Positions 1 to 5,838 of a stretch of 10,828 nucleotides of DNA are shown piece by piece (within the stretch, counting starts at the first letter, position 1; every line of letters starts with the position of its first letter). This DNA is from an uncultured Ruminococcus sp. Lineage in GTDB: Bacteria > Bacillota > Clostridia > Oscillospirales > Ruminococcaceae. A model generated the notes under the pieces. That model made no database searches. It saw only the letters and a program-made list of their open reading frames with translations, and had not been told where the DNA came from. A program made the translations under genes and the position numbers. Location of the stretch: assembly GCA_900540005.1 (NCBI GenBank), contig UQEM01000080.1, forward strand, positions 1 through 10,828, read 5' to 3'.

Positions 1-40
1 GCCACTGGCGAGGGTAATTTTGTATATTATGAGACACGCT

Positions 41-258
41 TTATTTGACGCTTACGACACAAGCTCCGGAAAGAGCGTTCGGGCAGCTTGAACAAATGCA
101 TCAAAACCGCAGGTGAGTGTGACGTGAGGGTCTGTGTTTTGTAGCTTTTCGATTACTGCACTCATATTTGCAGTAAATTCATCGCTGTAGCCCTTTCCTT
201 CAAAGAAACCTATGCACAGACCATGATGAGGGCGGAGAAATATCTCAGATTTTTGCAT
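41..258 (-). pseudogene. DUF1284 family protein, apparently frameshifted
   Basis: The N-terminus reads LRPHHGLCIGFFEGKGYS followed by an EFTANMSAV stretch, the hallmark start of DUF1284, a small cysteine-rich family of unknown function, normally about 120-140 residues. The frame stops after 68 codons (TAA at 52-54). Near position 97 the frame one step away reads I-C-S-S-C-P-N-A-L-S-G-A-C, which matches the expected family motif ICxxCPNxxxGxC; that frame stops at 41-43. A one-base loss around 95-102 therefore best explains the short ORF, and the usual C-terminal half is not recognisable in bases 1-40. The start ATG (256-258) lies inside bioY and overlaps its last 14 bases, so the two are probably cotranscribed and translationally coupled; its own ribosome site is weak. 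Either a real pseudogene or a single-base sequencing error. Family identification is strong; function is unknown. Confidence 0.72.
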
Positions 259-811
259 ATTTCTTCACTCTGTTGGCAATAAGAAGAGCGAGAGCCATTT
301 TAGCAAGGTCAAACGGTATAAAGGGGAAAACGCACCATTTCAGGGCCTGCATGAGTGTAACGGCTCCATTGGTTCTGGTAAAAACAAACATAAACCAAGT
401 GGTTCCGAAAGCGTAGCATATTACAAGACCAATGAGCATTGACGCGATCCTTACCGCAATGTGCTTGCCGATAAAGGCTTCGGCAGCCCAGTAGACAAGG
501 CCTATGAAAAGAAATCCGACAATATATCCGCCGGTAGTACCCGTGATCGCGCTTAAACCGCCTGTAAAATGAGCAAAAACCGGAAGTCCTACAGCTCCGA
601 GGAGTATGTAGACGAGAATGGCAAAAGAGCCGTTTCTGCCGCCGAGAATTTCAAGAGCGCAGAAAACTCCGAAAACCTGAAGGGTAAATTCAACAGTTGC
701 GGGAATCGAGATCCAAGCGCAGACAGCAATGACTGCGGCGAGCATAGCTGTGAGGACAAGCTCTTTTGTGGTGAAAAGTTTCTTTTTGATAGTGATTGAG
801 TTTTCAGACAT
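245..811 (-). CDS. bioY: BioY, substrate-binding S component of biotin ECF transporter
   Basis: A 188-residue, very hydrophobic protein matching BioY in length and pattern: about six membrane segments, a short basic N-terminus ending in the TTKELVLTAMLAAV helix typical of ECF S components, an LGGRNGSFAILVYILLGAVG segment near residues 57-76, then PVFAHFTGG and a TGGYIVGF loop-helix near 93-100. BioY binds biotin in the membrane and works with the shared ECF module (EcfA, EcfA', EcfT), which is not encoded here. The ATG is preceded by an AAGGAGGT site (821-828 on the plus strand) at 9 bases. A sigma-A promoter embedded in a BirA operator lies just upstream, so transcription should fall when biotin is plentiful. 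The gene overlaps the following DUF1284 gene by 14 bases. Confidence 0.95.
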   Translation of the reverse strand: MSENSITIKKKLFTTKELVLTAMLAAVIAVCAWISIPATVEFTLQVFGVFCALEILGGRNGSFAILVYILLGAVGLPVFAHFTGGLSAITGTTGGYIVGFLFIGLVYWAAEAFIGKHIAVRIASMLIGLVICYAFGTTWFMFVFTRTNGAVTLMQALKWCVFPFIPFDLAKMALALLIANRVKKYAKI

Positions 812-841
812 GATAAAAATACCTCCTTAAAGTACATTGCT

Positions 842-870
842 ATTATAGCACTAAACTTTACGCTTGTCAA
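842..870 (-). promoter_or_regulatory. sigma-A promoter of bioY
   Basis: Read on the minus strand, a perfect -35 TTGACA (865-870) is separated by exactly 17 bases from a perfect -10 TATAAT (842-847). The predicted start is near 835, giving a leader of only about 25 bases before the bioY ATG, enough for little more than the ribosome site. Both hexamers are consensus, so the promoter should be strong unless repressed. Confidence 0.9.
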
Positions 871-896
871 CCTTTTTCATAAATTTGGTTGACAAG
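863..896. promoter_or_regulatory. BirA (biotin repressor) operator
   Basis: A perfect 10-bp inverted repeat, CTTGTCAACC (863-872) and GGTTGACAAG (887-896), with a 14-base AT-rich spacer. This matches the BirA box of Gram-positive bacteria (TTGTnAACC-N14/15-GGTTnACAA) in half-site sequence and spacing. The left half-site contains the bioY -35 hexamer, so bound BirA-biotinyl-AMP would directly block RNA polymerase. It implies that this genome encodes a BirA with an N-terminal DNA-binding domain, which is outside this window. Confidence 0.92.
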
Positions 897-925
897 TGAA
901 CGTTAGGTGAAATTTTTGCTATGTG

Positions 926-954
926 TTGATTTGACTTCCTTAATATGGTATAAT
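926..954 (+). promoter_or_regulatory. promoter of the P-type ATPase gene
   Basis: A -35 TTGATT (926-931), 17-base spacer and consensus -10 TATAAT (949-954) preceded by TGG, i.e. an extended -10. The predicted start near 961 leaves a leader of about 100 bases before the ATG at 1062. The leader contains a short stem, GCAAAT (984-989) with ATTTGC (1002-1007) and a 12-base loop, but I see no match to a known riboswitch class. It is divergent from the bioY promoter and does not overlap the BirA box. Confidence 0.75.
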
Positions 955-1061
955 AAATTCATATCATAATTATTAATGTAATTGCAAATGTGCAGCGTAA
1001 AATTTGCGTATGCATGATCGGCGGTTATATCATGACATAATTAATTGAAAGGTTTGTGCCT

Positions 1062-3455
1062 ATGAAAAATGGATTTGTCCCTAACAGTCACGCCTCGCAG
1101 AACGTAAGGCGCATAAAGGCAGATTGCGATAAGGGACTCACTCTTGCACAGGTCAAAGCGCGTAAGGCTGAGGGACTGGATAATCGTCCTGTTGATTCGC
1201 CTTCAAAAAGCGTAAAGGAGATAATTGCGGATAATGTTTTCACATATTTCAATCTGCTGTTTCTGATACTTACGCTTTTGCTGATTTTTGTGGGTTCTTA
1301 CAGAGACATCACATTCATGCCTATCATTATTGCAAATGCTCTTATAGGAATTGTTCAGGAGTTGCGGTCAAAAAGGGTTCTGGACAAGCTTACTGTGCTC
1401 AATGCTCCTGTCACGAGCGTAATTCGTGACGGATCGGAGATAACTGTTGCATCAAAGGAACTTGTTCTTGATGATATAGCAGTTTTTCGTGCGGGAAATC
1501 AGATAAGCGCAGACGCGGTCGTGATAAGCGGAAATGTTTCGGTAAACGAGTCTCTCCTTACAGGTGAATCCGACGAGATCGCGAAAAAGCCCGGAGATAC
1601 GCTGATGTCGGGCAGCTTTATTGTCTCGGGTTCATGCCGTGCAAGACTTGAAAAGGTTGGAGCGGAATCTTACATTTCAAAGCTTACGCTTCAGGCGAAA
1701 AAAAGTCGAAAAGGTGAGCAGTCCGAGATGATACGCTCGCTCAACAGAATAGTGAAGCTTGCGGGAATAGCAATTATCCCGATCGGAATAATACTTTTTT
1801 ACCAGTCATATTTCGTCAGCCATGAAACCGTCAAGGCGAGTGTTCAGTCTATGGTAGCCGCTGTAATAGGAATGATCCCCGAGGGACTTTTTCTTGTCGC
1901 GAGCATGACCCTTGCAATAAGCGCAATGCGGCTTGCGATAGGCAAGGTTCTCGTACACGACATGAAGTGTATTGAAACTCTTGCGCGCGTTAATGTGCTG
2001 TGCGTGGATAAAACCGGTACTATCACGGAGAATTATATGTCCGTTTCGGAAATGATACCTGCTTCGTCAGAAATTCCTGAGGAGGCGGTATATGAGCTTA
2101 TGAGCGATTTTGCCGCCGCACAGAATTACGACAATGAAACAATGACTGCCGTGAAGAACTATTTCAACCGTCCGAGCGGACTTGTGGCTTTAAGCTCCAC
2201 AGGATTTTCGTCCGAGTTCAAATACAGCAGTGTAACGTTTGACAGAGGAGCATTTGTGCTCGGCGCGCCCGAATTTATTCTCAGGGATAAGTTTAACGAA
2301 TATCGAGAGCTTATCGAGTCCTATAGCCGTAAAGGCTACCGTGTTCTTGCATTTGCAAGTTATTCGGGAACAATTAGCGGAAAGGCTCTGACCTCCTCGG
2401 TAGTTCCGGTGTGCTTTATAATTCTTTCAAATCCGATACGCGAAAATGCAGCCGAGACCTTTAAGTATTTTGATGAACAGGGCGTTGAGATAAAAGTAAT
2501 ATCGGGAGATAATCCCGTTACGGTTTCTGAAGTGGCGAAACTTGCAGGAATAAGAAATGCGAATAACTACATTGACGCAACGACTCTTACAAATGATGCA
2601 TCTATAAATGATGCGGTGCTGAAATACTCGGTTTTCGGCAGAGTAACTCCCGAGCAGAAGCGCAAGCTTGTAAGAGCACTTAAAAATGCGGGTAGAACGG
2701 TTGCAATGACGGGTGACGGAGTAAATGACGTTCTCGCGCTTAAAGACGCGGATTGCTCGGTTGCAATGGCATCGGGAAGTGACGCGGCAGCGCAGGCTTC
2801 ACAGCTTGTATTGCTTGATTCGGACTTTTCAAAAATGCCCGATGTTGTTGCCGAGGGTCGCAAGGTCGTAAACAATCTTGAATGTTCGGGAAGTCTCTTT
2901 CTCGTGAAGAATATCTTCTCGCTCGTGCTCTCCATATTGTCTATATGCTTTGGAATCGCCTATCCGCTGAAACCCTCGCAGATATCGCTGATAAGTATGT
3001 TTACGATAGGAATTCCTGCGTTCTTCCTTTCACAGATGCCTAACAAGGATCTTATCCGCGGAAAGTTCATGACGAATATCCTGCTTAAAGCGCTGCCTGC
3101 CGGTATAACCGATACGATAATAGTGGCAGCTATGGTGTATTTCGGCAACATATTCGGCGTAGGGCAGACGGACATTGCTACGGCTTCGACCATATTGCTC
3201 GGAATTGTCGGTCTGATGATAGTGTTTGAGATATCCAAGCCTATGAATGTATACAAGATGTGGCTGTGGATATTCTGCGCTGTCGGTTTGATTTGCAGTA
3301 TGATATTCGTAAGCGACTTTTTCGACATAACCGCGATGTCAACGAGATGTGTGCTTCTGTGTATAAATTTCTCGATAATCGCCGAACCGTGTATGCGTTA
3401 TCTTACTGTAATAATGAAAAAGCTGCGAGAGGTTTTCATAAAGCTTGGAGAATAA
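1062..3455 (+). CDS. cation-transporting P-type ATPase, CtpE/Exp7-like
   Basis: A 797-residue P-type ATPase that uses ATP to move a cation across the membrane. Visible signature residues: actuator TGES at 167-170, the PEGL motif of the fourth membrane helix at 273-276, phosphorylated Asp316 in DKTGT, the nucleotide-domain KGYR at 424-427, and TGDGVND at 550-556. There is no N-terminal heavy-metal-binding domain and no CPC motif in the membrane, which excludes copper/cadmium pumps. After the hinge, a run of ALKDADCSVAMASGSDAA followed by LLDSDF and EGRKVVNNLE resembles mycobacterial CtpE (reported in calcium uptake) and the pneumococcal Exp7/CaxP type. A calcium or other divalent substrate is inferred, not shown. 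ATG 1062 is chosen over GTG 1056 because GAAAGG (1047-1052) sits 9 bases before it and only 3 before the GTG. It is a single-gene unit with its own promoter and terminator. Confidence 0.92.
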   Translation: MKNGFVPNSHASQNVRRIKADCDKGLTLAQVKARKAEGLDNRPVDSPSKSVKEIIADNVFTYFNLLFLILTLLLIFVGSYRDITFMPIIIANALIGIVQELRSKRVLDKLTVLNAPVTSVIRDGSEITVASKELVLDDIAVFRAGNQISADAVVISGNVSVNESLLTGESDEIAKKPGDTLMSGSFIVSGSCRARLEKVGAESYISKLTLQAKKSRKGEQSEMIRSLNRIVKLAGIAIIPIGIILFYQSYFVSHETVKASVQSMVAAVIGMIPEGLFLVASMTLAISAMRLAIGKVLVHDMKCIETLARVNVLCVDKTGTITENYMSVSEMIPASSEIPEEAVYELMSDFAAAQNYDNETMTAVKNYFNRPSGLVALSSTGFSSEFKYSSVTFDRGAFVLGAPEFILRDKFNEYRELIESYSRKGYRVLAFASYSGTISGKALTSSVVPVCFIILSNPIRENAAETFKYFDEQGVEIKVISGDNPVTVSEVAKLAGIRNANNYIDATTLTNDASINDAVLKYSVFGRVTPEQKRKLVRALKNAGRTVAMTGDGVNDVLALKDADCSVAMASGSDAAAQASQLVLLDSDFSKMPDVVAEGRKVVNNLECSGSLFLVKNIFSLVLSILSICFGIAYPLKPSQISLISMFTIGIPAFFLSQMPNKDLIRGKFMTNILLKALPAGITDTIIVAAMVYFGNIFGVGQTDIATASTILLGIVGLMIVFEISKPMNVYKMWLWIFCAVGLICSMIFVSDFFDITAMSTRCVLLCINFSIIAEPCMRYLTVIMKKLREVFIKLGE

Positions 3456-3485
3456 AGAACTCTCAGTGAAATTGCCGCAGATCAG

Positions 3486-3513
3486 AAAGCCGAGTTTCAA
3501 TCTCGGCTTTTTT
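3486..3513 (+). terminator. intrinsic terminator after the P-type ATPase gene
   Basis: Stem GCCGAG (3489-3494) with CTCGGC (3502-3507), 7-base loop, extended by AAA/TTT pairing to nine pairs, followed directly by a run of six T (3508-3513). It lies about 30 bases after the ATPase stop and separates that gene from the tetR promoter. Confidence 0.9.
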
Positions 3514-3579
3514 GATGAGCAGTACCGGAGATAAACTCGGAAAAATCGGCATTATCTGTTGATTTTCTTGAAAAAGGTA

Positions 3580-3608
3580 TTGCATTGTAGAAATAAGTGT
3601 GCTATAAT
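3580..3608 (+). promoter_or_regulatory. promoter of tetR and probably of the downstream cassette
   Basis: A -35 TTGCAT (3580-3585), 17-base spacer and consensus -10 TATAAT (3603-3608) preceded by TGC, an extended -10. The predicted start is near 3615, within the palindrome described separately. No other convincing promoter is seen between tetR and the kinase gene, so this one may drive the whole 3639-8652 run. Confidence 0.78.
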
Positions 3609-3625
3609 TAGAGCACGTTCTAATT
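3606..3625. promoter_or_regulatory. putative TetR operator overlapping the -10 box
   Basis: Inverted repeat AATTAGA (3606-3612) and TCTAATT (3619-3625) around a 6-base centre. The palindrome overlaps the end of the -10 hexamer and the transcription start, 14 bases before the regulator's coding start. Twenty-base two-fold symmetric sites in this position are typical for autoregulated TetR-family repressors. That the adjacent TetR protein binds here is inferred. Confidence 0.7.
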
Positions 3626-3638
3626 TTAAGGGAAAGAA

Positions 3639-4343
3639 GTGTATAAAATGTCAAGAAGATATGATAAGGAGGACGCAAAAAGAAGGATCCTTTCCGTATG
3701 TGTGCGTTTATTTATAGAAAAGGGATACAGCAGGACGACAAATGCTGAGATCCTCAGACTTGCCGACGTTACAAACGGAACTTTTTACAATATATTTAAG
3801 TCGAAGGACGGCATTCTTCTGGAATTGACAGAGTTTATGTTTTCCAACCAATTCAATATTGCAAATCAGCTCCCGGGAGCAAATGCCGACCCTGTTCTCA
3901 TGTATGCGCTTGAAACTTCCATTCAGATGACGCTTACAGAACTGAACGAGAATCTCAGGGAGATCTACGTTGAAGCCTATACTCACCCGCAGGTTACCGA
4001 ATATATACACCGTAAAACTGCGGCGGAACTTTATAAGATCTTCAGCAGCTACCTGCCCGAGTGCAGTGAAGCCGACTTCTTTGAACTGGAGATAGGCTCA
4101 TCTGGTATTATGCGCGGATATATGACGAGACGCTGTGACTGCTATTTTACATTGAAGAAAAAGTTACAGCGTTTTCTTAAAATGAGCCTCAGTGCATACA
4201 GTGTTCCTGTCGAAAAGCAGGAGGCAGTCATTGCGCAGGTTATGCAGATGGACATTACAGCAGTGGCGAATTCCGTAATGCAGAAGCTTTTCTCTGCTCT
4301 GGAAATGAAGTATGATTTTGCCCTGACAGAGGACGATAAGTAA
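3639..4343 (+). CDS. TetR/AcrR-family transcriptional regulator
   Basis: A 234-residue regulator with an N-terminal TetR domain: helices over residues about 10-30 (DAKRRILSVCVRLFIEKGY), then the helix-turn-helix around 33-56 (TTNAEILRLADVTNGTFYNIF) and the usual FKSKDGIL tail. The remainder is a poorly conserved ligand-binding and dimerisation domain, somewhat longer than the family average. GTG 3639 has AAGGG (3628-3632) at 6 bases; ATG 3648, three codons later, is the alternative with a weaker ribosome site. A palindrome lies over its promoter, suggesting autorepression. It is followed on the same strand, after 74 bases, by the kinase-PqqD-peptidase-ABC-nucleotidyltransferase genes, which it may control; many TetR proteins sit next to the exporter they regulate. 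The inducer cannot be predicted. Confidence 0.93.
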   Translation: MYKMSRRYDKEDAKRRILSVCVRLFIEKGYSRTTNAEILRLADVTNGTFYNIFKSKDGILLELTEFMFSNQFNIANQLPGANADPVLMYALETSIQMTLTELNENLREIYVEAYTHPQVTEYIHRKTAAELYKIFSSYLPECSEADFFELEIGSSGIMRGYMTRRCDCYFTLKKKLQRFLKMSLSAYSVPVEKQEAVIAQVMQMDITAVANSVMQKLFSALEMKYDFALTEDDK

Positions 4344-4358
4344 GCATTTTTTGGAAAG

Positions 4359-4382
4359 CGGACGCCGTGGGAGCGGCGTCTG
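4359..4382 (+). promoter_or_regulatory. GC-rich hairpin between tetR and the kinase gene
   Basis: GACGCCG (4361-4367) pairs perfectly with CGGCGTC (4374-4380) across a 6-base loop, and two more pairs (one G-U) extend it to 4359-4382. No T-run follows, so it is not a standard intrinsic terminator; a six-T run lies just before it (4347-4352). It could be a partial attenuator or an mRNA processing or stability element that lowers or separates cassette expression from tetR. Confidence 0.55.
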
Positions 4383-4417
4383 ATTCTGTAATTGATGAGT
4401 ATATGCAGGAGGAAAAT

Positions 4418-5155
4418 ATGATTTCGCCCTTTAATATTGAGATAGCAGGTAAGAGCGTGCGGATCGAGCCGATGTACGGCTGTATTCATGAGTATTGCAG
4501 GGTATTTGTTACAGATAAAGAAGCCGATACGATCGTAAGTATTTCTCAGGCGGATATAGACTTTGAAAGAAAAAAGTCAGAGTTCGAGGATATAAAAGAG
4601 GGCATTCCGATACGGCATTTCACGGACGAGTATCTCGAAACTTTAGCTGTTTACCGAAAAATAGCGGATAAAATGCTTGAGTGGGATACTATTTTGTTTC
4701 ATGGCTCGGTTGTAGCTGTTGACGGTATCGGCTATTTGTTTACAGCTAAGTCCGGAACGGGAAAATCCACGCATACGGCTTTGTGGAGGAAACTTTTCGG
4801 GGAACGCGCTGTAATGGTAAATGATGACAAGCCGCTGATAAAAGTGAAAGAAAGCGGCACGATTGTTTATGGTACTCCGTGGAACGGAAAACACAGACTC
4901 GGTGCAAATATGAGCACTCCGCTTAAAGCAATATGCATTCTGGAACGCTCGGCAGAAAACCATATTGAAAAAATCACGGCTGACAGCGCATATAATATGC
5001 TTGTGCAGCAGGTCTACAGACCGCAGGATCCGCAGAAGCTGCTGAAAGTTCTTCAGCTTATCGATAAGTTTTCCGAGAACACGGAGCTTTACAAACTTGG
5101 CTGCAACATGGATATATCGGCAGCAGAAACAGCATTCAAGGCAATGGGAGGTTAA
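4418..5155 (+). CDS. HPr-kinase-like (PadeK-type) peptide kinase
   Basis: A 245-residue protein with the C-terminal fold signature of HPr kinase: LFHGSVVAVDG just before a P-loop AKSGTGKST (residues 110-118, Lys116), the acidic pair in VNDDKPL (Asp136-Asp137), and GTPWNGK at 152-158. True HprK proteins are about 310 residues with a separate N-terminal domain; this shorter form with NDDKPL and GTPW.GK matches kinases found in RiPP gene clusters, such as PadeK, which phosphorylates the lasso peptide paeninodin, and the ScmC protein of the SynChlorMet cassette. Start ATG 4418 is chosen for its AGGAGG (4407-4412) at 5 bases; the open frame continues upstream to GTG 4367 without a good ribosome site. 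Only 4 bases separate it from the PqqD gene, whose ribosome site lies in its last codons. The substrate is inferred to be a peptide; none is encoded nearby. Confidence 0.85.
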   Translation: MISPFNIEIAGKSVRIEPMYGCIHEYCRVFVTDKEADTIVSISQADIDFERKKSEFEDIKEGIPIRHFTDEYLETLAVYRKIADKMLEWDTILFHGSVVAVDGIGYLFTAKSGTGKSTHTALWRKLFGERAVMVNDDKPLIKVKESGTIVYGTPWNGKHRLGANMSTPLKAICILERSAENHIEKITADSAYNMLVQQVYRPQDPQKLLKVLQLIDKFSENTELYKLGCNMDISAAETAFKAMGG

Positions 5156-5159
5156 TATC

Positions 5160-5417
5160 ATGAAACTCAAGGAATCATTTGTCACACATAAAAACAAAGA
5201 CGACTACATGATGATAGACGCAACAGGTGAGTTTTCAGGGCTGGTTCACAGCAATGCAACGACTGCGTTTATTGTCGGGTGTCTGAAAAACGACACTACG
5301 AGAGAAGAAATAATCGCGAAAATGCTTGATAAGTATGACGCACCGGAATCGAAAATATCTCAGGATGTTGACAGAATAATCAGTTCGCTGAAAAGCATAG
5401 GGGCAATTGATGAATAA
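5160..5417 (+). CDS. PqqD-like peptide recognition (RRE) protein
   Basis: An 85-residue stand-alone PqqD-family protein. The family pattern is clear: an N-terminal beta region with DDYMMIDATGEFSGLVH, then NATTAFIVGCL, the TREEIIAKMLDKYD helix, and a final DVDRIISSLKSIGAI helix. PqqD-like domains bind the leader of a ribosomal precursor peptide and hand it to modifying enzymes; in lasso clusters this is the B1 protein. The start at 5160 has GGGAGG (5146-5151) at 8 bases; an upstream in-frame extension into the kinase gene is ignored. It overlaps the next gene by 8 bases. Its presence is the main reason for reading this cassette as peptide-directed. No radical SAM or cyclase partner is adjacent, so which neighbour it serves is an inference. 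Confidence 0.9.
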   Translation: MKLKESFVTHKNKDDYMMIDATGEFSGLVHSNATTAFIVGCLKNDTTREEIIAKMLDKYDAPESKISQDVDRIISSLKSIGAIDE

Positions 5418-5838
5418 CTCTACCTTTGAAGATGAGATCAAGCGGACGGGGCGGATAATATACACTAATGTCGGCGACAGCATGATGCCTTTGATAAAGC
5501 AGGGGAGGGATGTTCTTGTCATTTCCGCAGTCAATGGCAGGCTGAAGCGTTATGACATCCCCTTGTATAAGCGAGACAGCGGTCAGTATGTTCTGCACCG
5601 TATCCTTAAAGTGCGTAAAAATGACTACGTTATCTGTGGGGATAACCGCTGTAACAAGGAATATGGTATTACTGACAGGCATATTATCGGAGTTCTGAGC
5701 GGCATTATCCGTGACGGCAGGGAAATTCCGGTTACGGACATTAAATGCCGGATATATGCTCATTTGTGGTGTGATCTCTTCCCTGTAAGAGTTTTAATTA
5801 TCCGTATTCGGCAGATTTTCAAAAGGCGGCTGAAATGA
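5410..5838 (+). CDS. S24/S26 (SipW-like) serine peptidase, unanchored
   Basis: A 142-residue protein with signal-peptidase-like boxes: GDSMMPLI at 22-29 with candidate nucleophile Ser24, a YDIPLYKR strand, LHRI with His63, and GDN at 77-79 followed by a segment ending IIGVLSGI. The His in the HRI position, rather than Lys, is the feature of the SipW/Sec11 type (S26B). Unlike those enzymes it has no N-terminal membrane anchor; a hydrophobic and basic C-terminal tail (about 112-140) might associate with the membrane. The usual Asp after GDN is not clear (Glu84 or Asp89 are candidates). ATG 5410 has AGGGG (5399-5403) at 6 bases and overlaps the PqqD gene; the stop overlaps the ABC gene as ATGA. 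Context suggests a leader protease in place of the lasso B2 protein or of a transporter-fused C39 domain. Activity is inferred. Confidence 0.82.
   Translation: MNNSTFEDEIKRTGRIIYTNVGDSMMPLIKQGRDVLVISAVNGRLKRYDIPLYKRDSGQYVLHRILKVRKNDYVICGDNRCNKEYGITDRHIIGVLSGIIRDGREIPVTDIKCRIYAHLWCDLFPVRVLIIRIRQIFKRRLK

Noticed and set aside
569..799. Plus-strand open frame of 76 codons opposite bioY
   Set aside because: It is antisense to a clearly identified gene, has low-complexity polar sequence and no ribosome site; the frame is a by-product of bioY codon use.
889..936. TTGACA at 889-894 or TTGACT at 931-936 as -35 of the P-type ATPase promoter
   Set aside because: The first has no -10 at a workable distance on the plus strand, and the second is only 12 bases from the TATAAT; TTGATT at 926 gives the 17-base spacing.
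3260..3469. Plus-strand open frame overlapping the end of the P-type ATPase
   Set aside because: It is an out-of-frame shadow of the ATPase gene with no ribosome site and no recognisable family.
4367..4417. Upstream extension of the kinase from GTG 4367
   Set aside because: The GTG lies inside the GC-rich hairpin with no ribosome site, whereas ATG 4418 has AGGAGG at 5 bases and a sensible protein start.
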